Assembly (NCBI RefSeq): GCF_014207355.1
Contig: NZ_JACHEF010000008.1
Span: 62,001-126,000, forward strand
Source of the DNA: Mesorhizobium sangaii
Lineage (GTDB): Bacteria; Pseudomonadota; Alphaproteobacteria; Rhizobiales; Rhizobiaceae
Length of the DNA: 64,000 bases
Direction of reading: 5' to 3'
Of the stretch, positions 62,134 through 64,000 are shown piece by piece. Under the pieces are notes generated by a model, which was not told the DNA's origin, ran no database searches, and worked only from the letters and a program-made list of their open reading frames with translations. The first letter of the stretch is position 1. Every line of letters starts with the position of its first letter. The position numbers and the translations under genes are program-made.

Positions 62134-63365
62134 GCTACGAGCCCCCGCATCGGCTTCACCGCAGCGGACTCCGGAAACACCTTGTCGCCAAGCACGGCGG
62201 CCGAAAGGCCGAACTGATCGGCAAGCAGCCCTTTCAACACGGCCCTGACATCGCTGGTCGGCGCCAGATCGCGTTGTTCGTAAAGCTGAGCCGGCTTCAA
62301 CCCCGGCCAGTCGGCGATAACGCGGCCGCCCTTGATCGCGCCGCCGGCCAGCAGCACCACGGTGCCGGTGCCGTGATCGGTACCGACGGTGCCGTTGACC
62401 TGCGCCGTGCGCCCGAACTCGGTGATGGTGACGATCGCCGTGTCCTTCCAACGCTCGCCGAGACCTTTCTCGAATTCCTCGAAGACGCCGTCGAGGCCAC
62501 CGAGCAAGGTGGCGAGCCGGCCGGTCGCACCGCCTTCATTGACATGCGTGTCCCAGCCATCGAAGGCCAGGGCTGCAACGCGCGGCCCGTCATCGGCCGC
62601 GATCAGCCTGGCGGCGCCTTGTGCTGCCTGACGCATCCCCGCAGCACTGTCGAGGCCGCCCTTCGGCTTCATTGTCTTGCCCATCTTGTCGTCCACGGCC
62701 ATCCGGTCAGCGTCGAGCCCGTTTTGCAGGGCCACCGCGAGAACCGGGTCGCGGTGCTGGTAGAGATCGAGAACGCGCGACGCGAGCCCGTCGCCGGGCA
62801 TCGGCAGCGATAGCGGCGCCCAGCCAAGCACCGGCGCCGGCCCACGGATCACCAGTGGTGTCGACGGCCCGACGGCCAGACCGCCAAGCGTTGCCACGCG
62901 GTCGCCCGCTGGCAGGCTTTCCAGCGCCCGGTTGAGCCAGCCGGTCGTGACATGGCCGGGGCCGGCAAAGCCGCTTTCCAGCACATCCTGGCCATCGAAA
63001 TGCGAGCGCTCGCGATAGGCGGTGGCGGCCGCATGCACGACCGCCGCCTGGTTATTCCTATACAGCCGCGCAAACACCGGCATCGCCGGGTTGAGCGCGA
63101 AGAAGCCGTCGAGCGGCAGCGCTGCATGCGGGCCTGCCAGCGACAGGGCGATGTCGCCATGCAGGCCGGCATAGTCGGGATCGCCGACCGGACCGACCGC
63201 CGAGAGCCCGTCAAGCGCGCCGCGCAGCACGATGACGATCAGGCGCGGATCGCGATTGTCGGCAGCACGGGCAAAGCGGGGCATGTAGGCCCATGCAAAC
63301 AATGCGCCGCCGGTCGTCAACACGGCGCGACGGGAGGGATTGGGAATTTCGCACAGCAGGCTCAT
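62130..63365 (-). CDS. DUF1501 protein (Tat-exported, sulfatase-like)
   Basis: A 411-residue protein with an N-terminal twin-arginine-like signal (PSRRAVLTTGGALFAWAYMP, ending FARA). It carries a DUF1501 alkaline-phosphatase-like fold: LIVIVLRGALDGLSAVGPVGDPDY near the start, VAALAFDGWDTHVNEGG in the middle, and TITEFGRTAQVNGTVGTDHG followed by GGAIKGG toward the end. DUF1501 genes usually neighbour DUF1800 genes, as here. The biochemical role is unknown; periplasmic hydrolase activity is likely from the fold. The ATG at 63365 is the natural start. Confidence 0.88.
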   Translation of the reverse strand: MSLLCEIPNPSRRAVLTTGGALFAWAYMPRFARAADNRDPRLIVIVLRGALDGLSAVGPVGDPDYAGLHGDIALSLAGPHAALPLDGFFALNPAMPVFARLYRNNQAAVVHAAATAYRERSHFDGQDVLESGFAGPGHVTTGWLNRALESLPAGDRVATLGGLAVGPSTPLVIRGPAPVLGWAPLSLPMPGDGLASRVLDLYQHRDPVLAVALQNGLDADRMAVDDKMGKTMKPKGGLDSAAGMRQAAQGAARLIAADDGPRVAALAFDGWDTHVNEGGATGRLATLLGGLDGVFEEFEKGLGERWKDTAIVTITEFGRTAQVNGTVGTDHGTGTVVLLAGGAIKGGRVIADWPGLKPAQLYEQRDLAPTSDVRAVLKGLLADQFGLSAAVLGDKVFPESAAVKPMRGLVA

Positions 63366-63384
63366 GACTTCGTCTCCGCGGCAG

Positions 63385-63429
63385 CGATCTTCGCTGGAAC
63401 TATCTGCGCTGGAATTATCTTCGTTGGAA
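63385..63429 (-). repeat. Three 15-base tandem repeats spanning the DUF1800 stop codon
   Basis: On the minus strand the units are TTCCAACGAAGATAA (63429-63415), TTCCAGCGCAGATAG (63414-63400) and TTCCAGCGAAGATCG (63399-63385). The first supplies the FQRR ending and TAA stop; the second repeats it with an in-frame TAG. The third has lost the stop. Confidence 0.65.
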
Positions 63430-64000
63430 TTCGGGAGCCATCAGCAACAGCGCCAGCCCTTGCTGCTTGGATTCGGCCCTTGCGATCGCTTGCCTCGTCT
63501 CCGGTGAGGCGGCAGGGCCGATCAGCGCATCGAGCATGTCGTTGGGATTGCCGATATCCCTGGCCTGCCGCGCTGCCTGCCAGGCGATGTCAAGGCGGGT
63601 CTTCATGCCCTCCGCCGATGCCCAGCCGTCGGCCCCGTCGGGAAAGCCGTTGGGTCCCGGCGGTTGCCACAGCGGCTCGCCCAGCGCGTTGAGCCAGCCG
63701 AGCGACTGGCCGGGATCGTTGGCCGGACCGGGGCCGGTCGCCCTTCGGATGGCGACGACATACTCGAAGGGCGAACGCATCTTCGCCAACGGCGTCGACC
63801 ACGCCTCCGGCATGGCGATGAGGGCGGCGGCCAGCGCCCGCAGATTGCCGTCGGTCTTGGCGAAGACCTTGGCGAGGCGGGCGATTGCAGACGGCGGCGG
63901 CGTGTCGGCGATGAAATGGCGGGCCAGCTTGGTGGCGATATGCAGGGCCGTTGCCGGGTGGCGGGCGATATCGTTGAGCGCGGCCTCTGCCTGTCCCATT
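63415..64000 (-). CDS. DUF1800 protein (5' truncated by window)
   Basis: The C-terminal ~195 residues of a DUF1800 family protein. HPATALHIATKLARHFIADTPPP and RSPFEYVVAIRRATG are typical segments, and it ends LALLLMAPEFQRR, the usual DUF1800 finish. The frame continues past the right edge, so the apparent ATG there is not taken as the start. It lies upstream of the DUF1501 gene in the same direction with a 49-base gap occupied by tandem repeats. The pair is probably co-expressed and exported or periplasmic; function unknown. Confidence 0.85.
   Translation of the reverse strand, partial: MGQAEAALNDIARHPATALHIATKLARHFIADTPPPSAIARLAKVFAKTDGNLRALAAALIAMPEAWSTPLAKMRSPFEYVVAIRRATGPGPANDPGQSLGWLNALGEPLWQPPGPNGFPDGADGWASAEGMKTRLDIAWQAARQARDIGNPNDMLDALIGPAASPETRQAIARAESKQQGLALLLMAPEFQRR

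Overview
The window is a GC-rich chromosomal or large-replicon segment of an alphaproteobacterium, most likely a Mesorhizobium-like member of the Hyphomicrobiales. The grounds are high GC, tightly packed operons with ATGA and TGATG junctions, an NAD-linked fds formate dehydrogenase, many ABC importers for peptides, amino acids and polyamines, GTG and TTG starts, and rhizobial-type short palindromic intergenic repeats. I see no rRNA, tRNA, CRISPR array, insertion sequence, phage gene or integrase. Genus assignment is inference; no search was run.

Layout. 0-2.8 kb: end of a polyamine-type ABC importer with an aminobutyraldehyde dehydrogenase. 2.8-6.2 kb: small NTF2-like, AhpD-like and unknown proteins behind a hydrolase/degenerate cyclase/LuxR-HTH regulator. 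6.3-13.5 kb: formate dehydrogenase operon fdsGBA-fdhD-fdsD with an upstream LysR regulator and a palindromic operator. 13.6-17.9 kb: VOC protein, Mrp/ApbC iron-sulfur ATPase, a CoxG-like protein and a sugar-acid dehydratase. 18.0-20.8 kb: chromate resistance (rhodanese-ChrB fusion, ChrA, small unknown). 20.8-24.1 kb: non-pyrrolysine MttB-type methyltransferase and a MocR regulator. 24.4-29.5 kb: pgi, a HAD phosphatase, an ETF-beta lysine methyltransferase-like gene overlapping an acyl-CoA synthetase with a histone-H1-like tail. 30.0-35.2 kb: complete dppABCDF-type importer.

35.3-62.1 kb looks like an accessory catabolic island. It has two PLP enzymes around an importer that lacks an ATPase gene, an HpaI aldolase, an LLM flavin monooxygenase, and a six-gene operon led by a fused monooxygenase/old-yellow-enzyme of the 2-aminobenzoyl-CoA (or salicylyl-CoA) type. 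That operon also encodes an SDR, a MarR regulator, an atypical crotonase, an acyl-CoA dehydrogenase and a Rid protein. A second oligopeptide-type importer follows, then two related phytoene-desaturase-like flavoproteins around a cyclase-family hydrolase (isatin hydrolase/kynurenine formamidase superfamily), a second MarR regulator and an indolepyruvate ferredoxin oxidoreductase pair. Four intergenic sites resembling TTTMAAGCTTRAAA precede the aminotransferase, the HpaI/LLM pair, the monooxygenase operon and the flavoprotein/cyclase/ior divergon, so these units may form one MarR-controlled regulon. The inferred theme is CoA-dependent breakdown of an indole- or anthranilate-type nitrogenous aromatic; the substrate is unproven. 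The window ends with a DUF1501/DUF1800 pair, the latter cut by the right edge.
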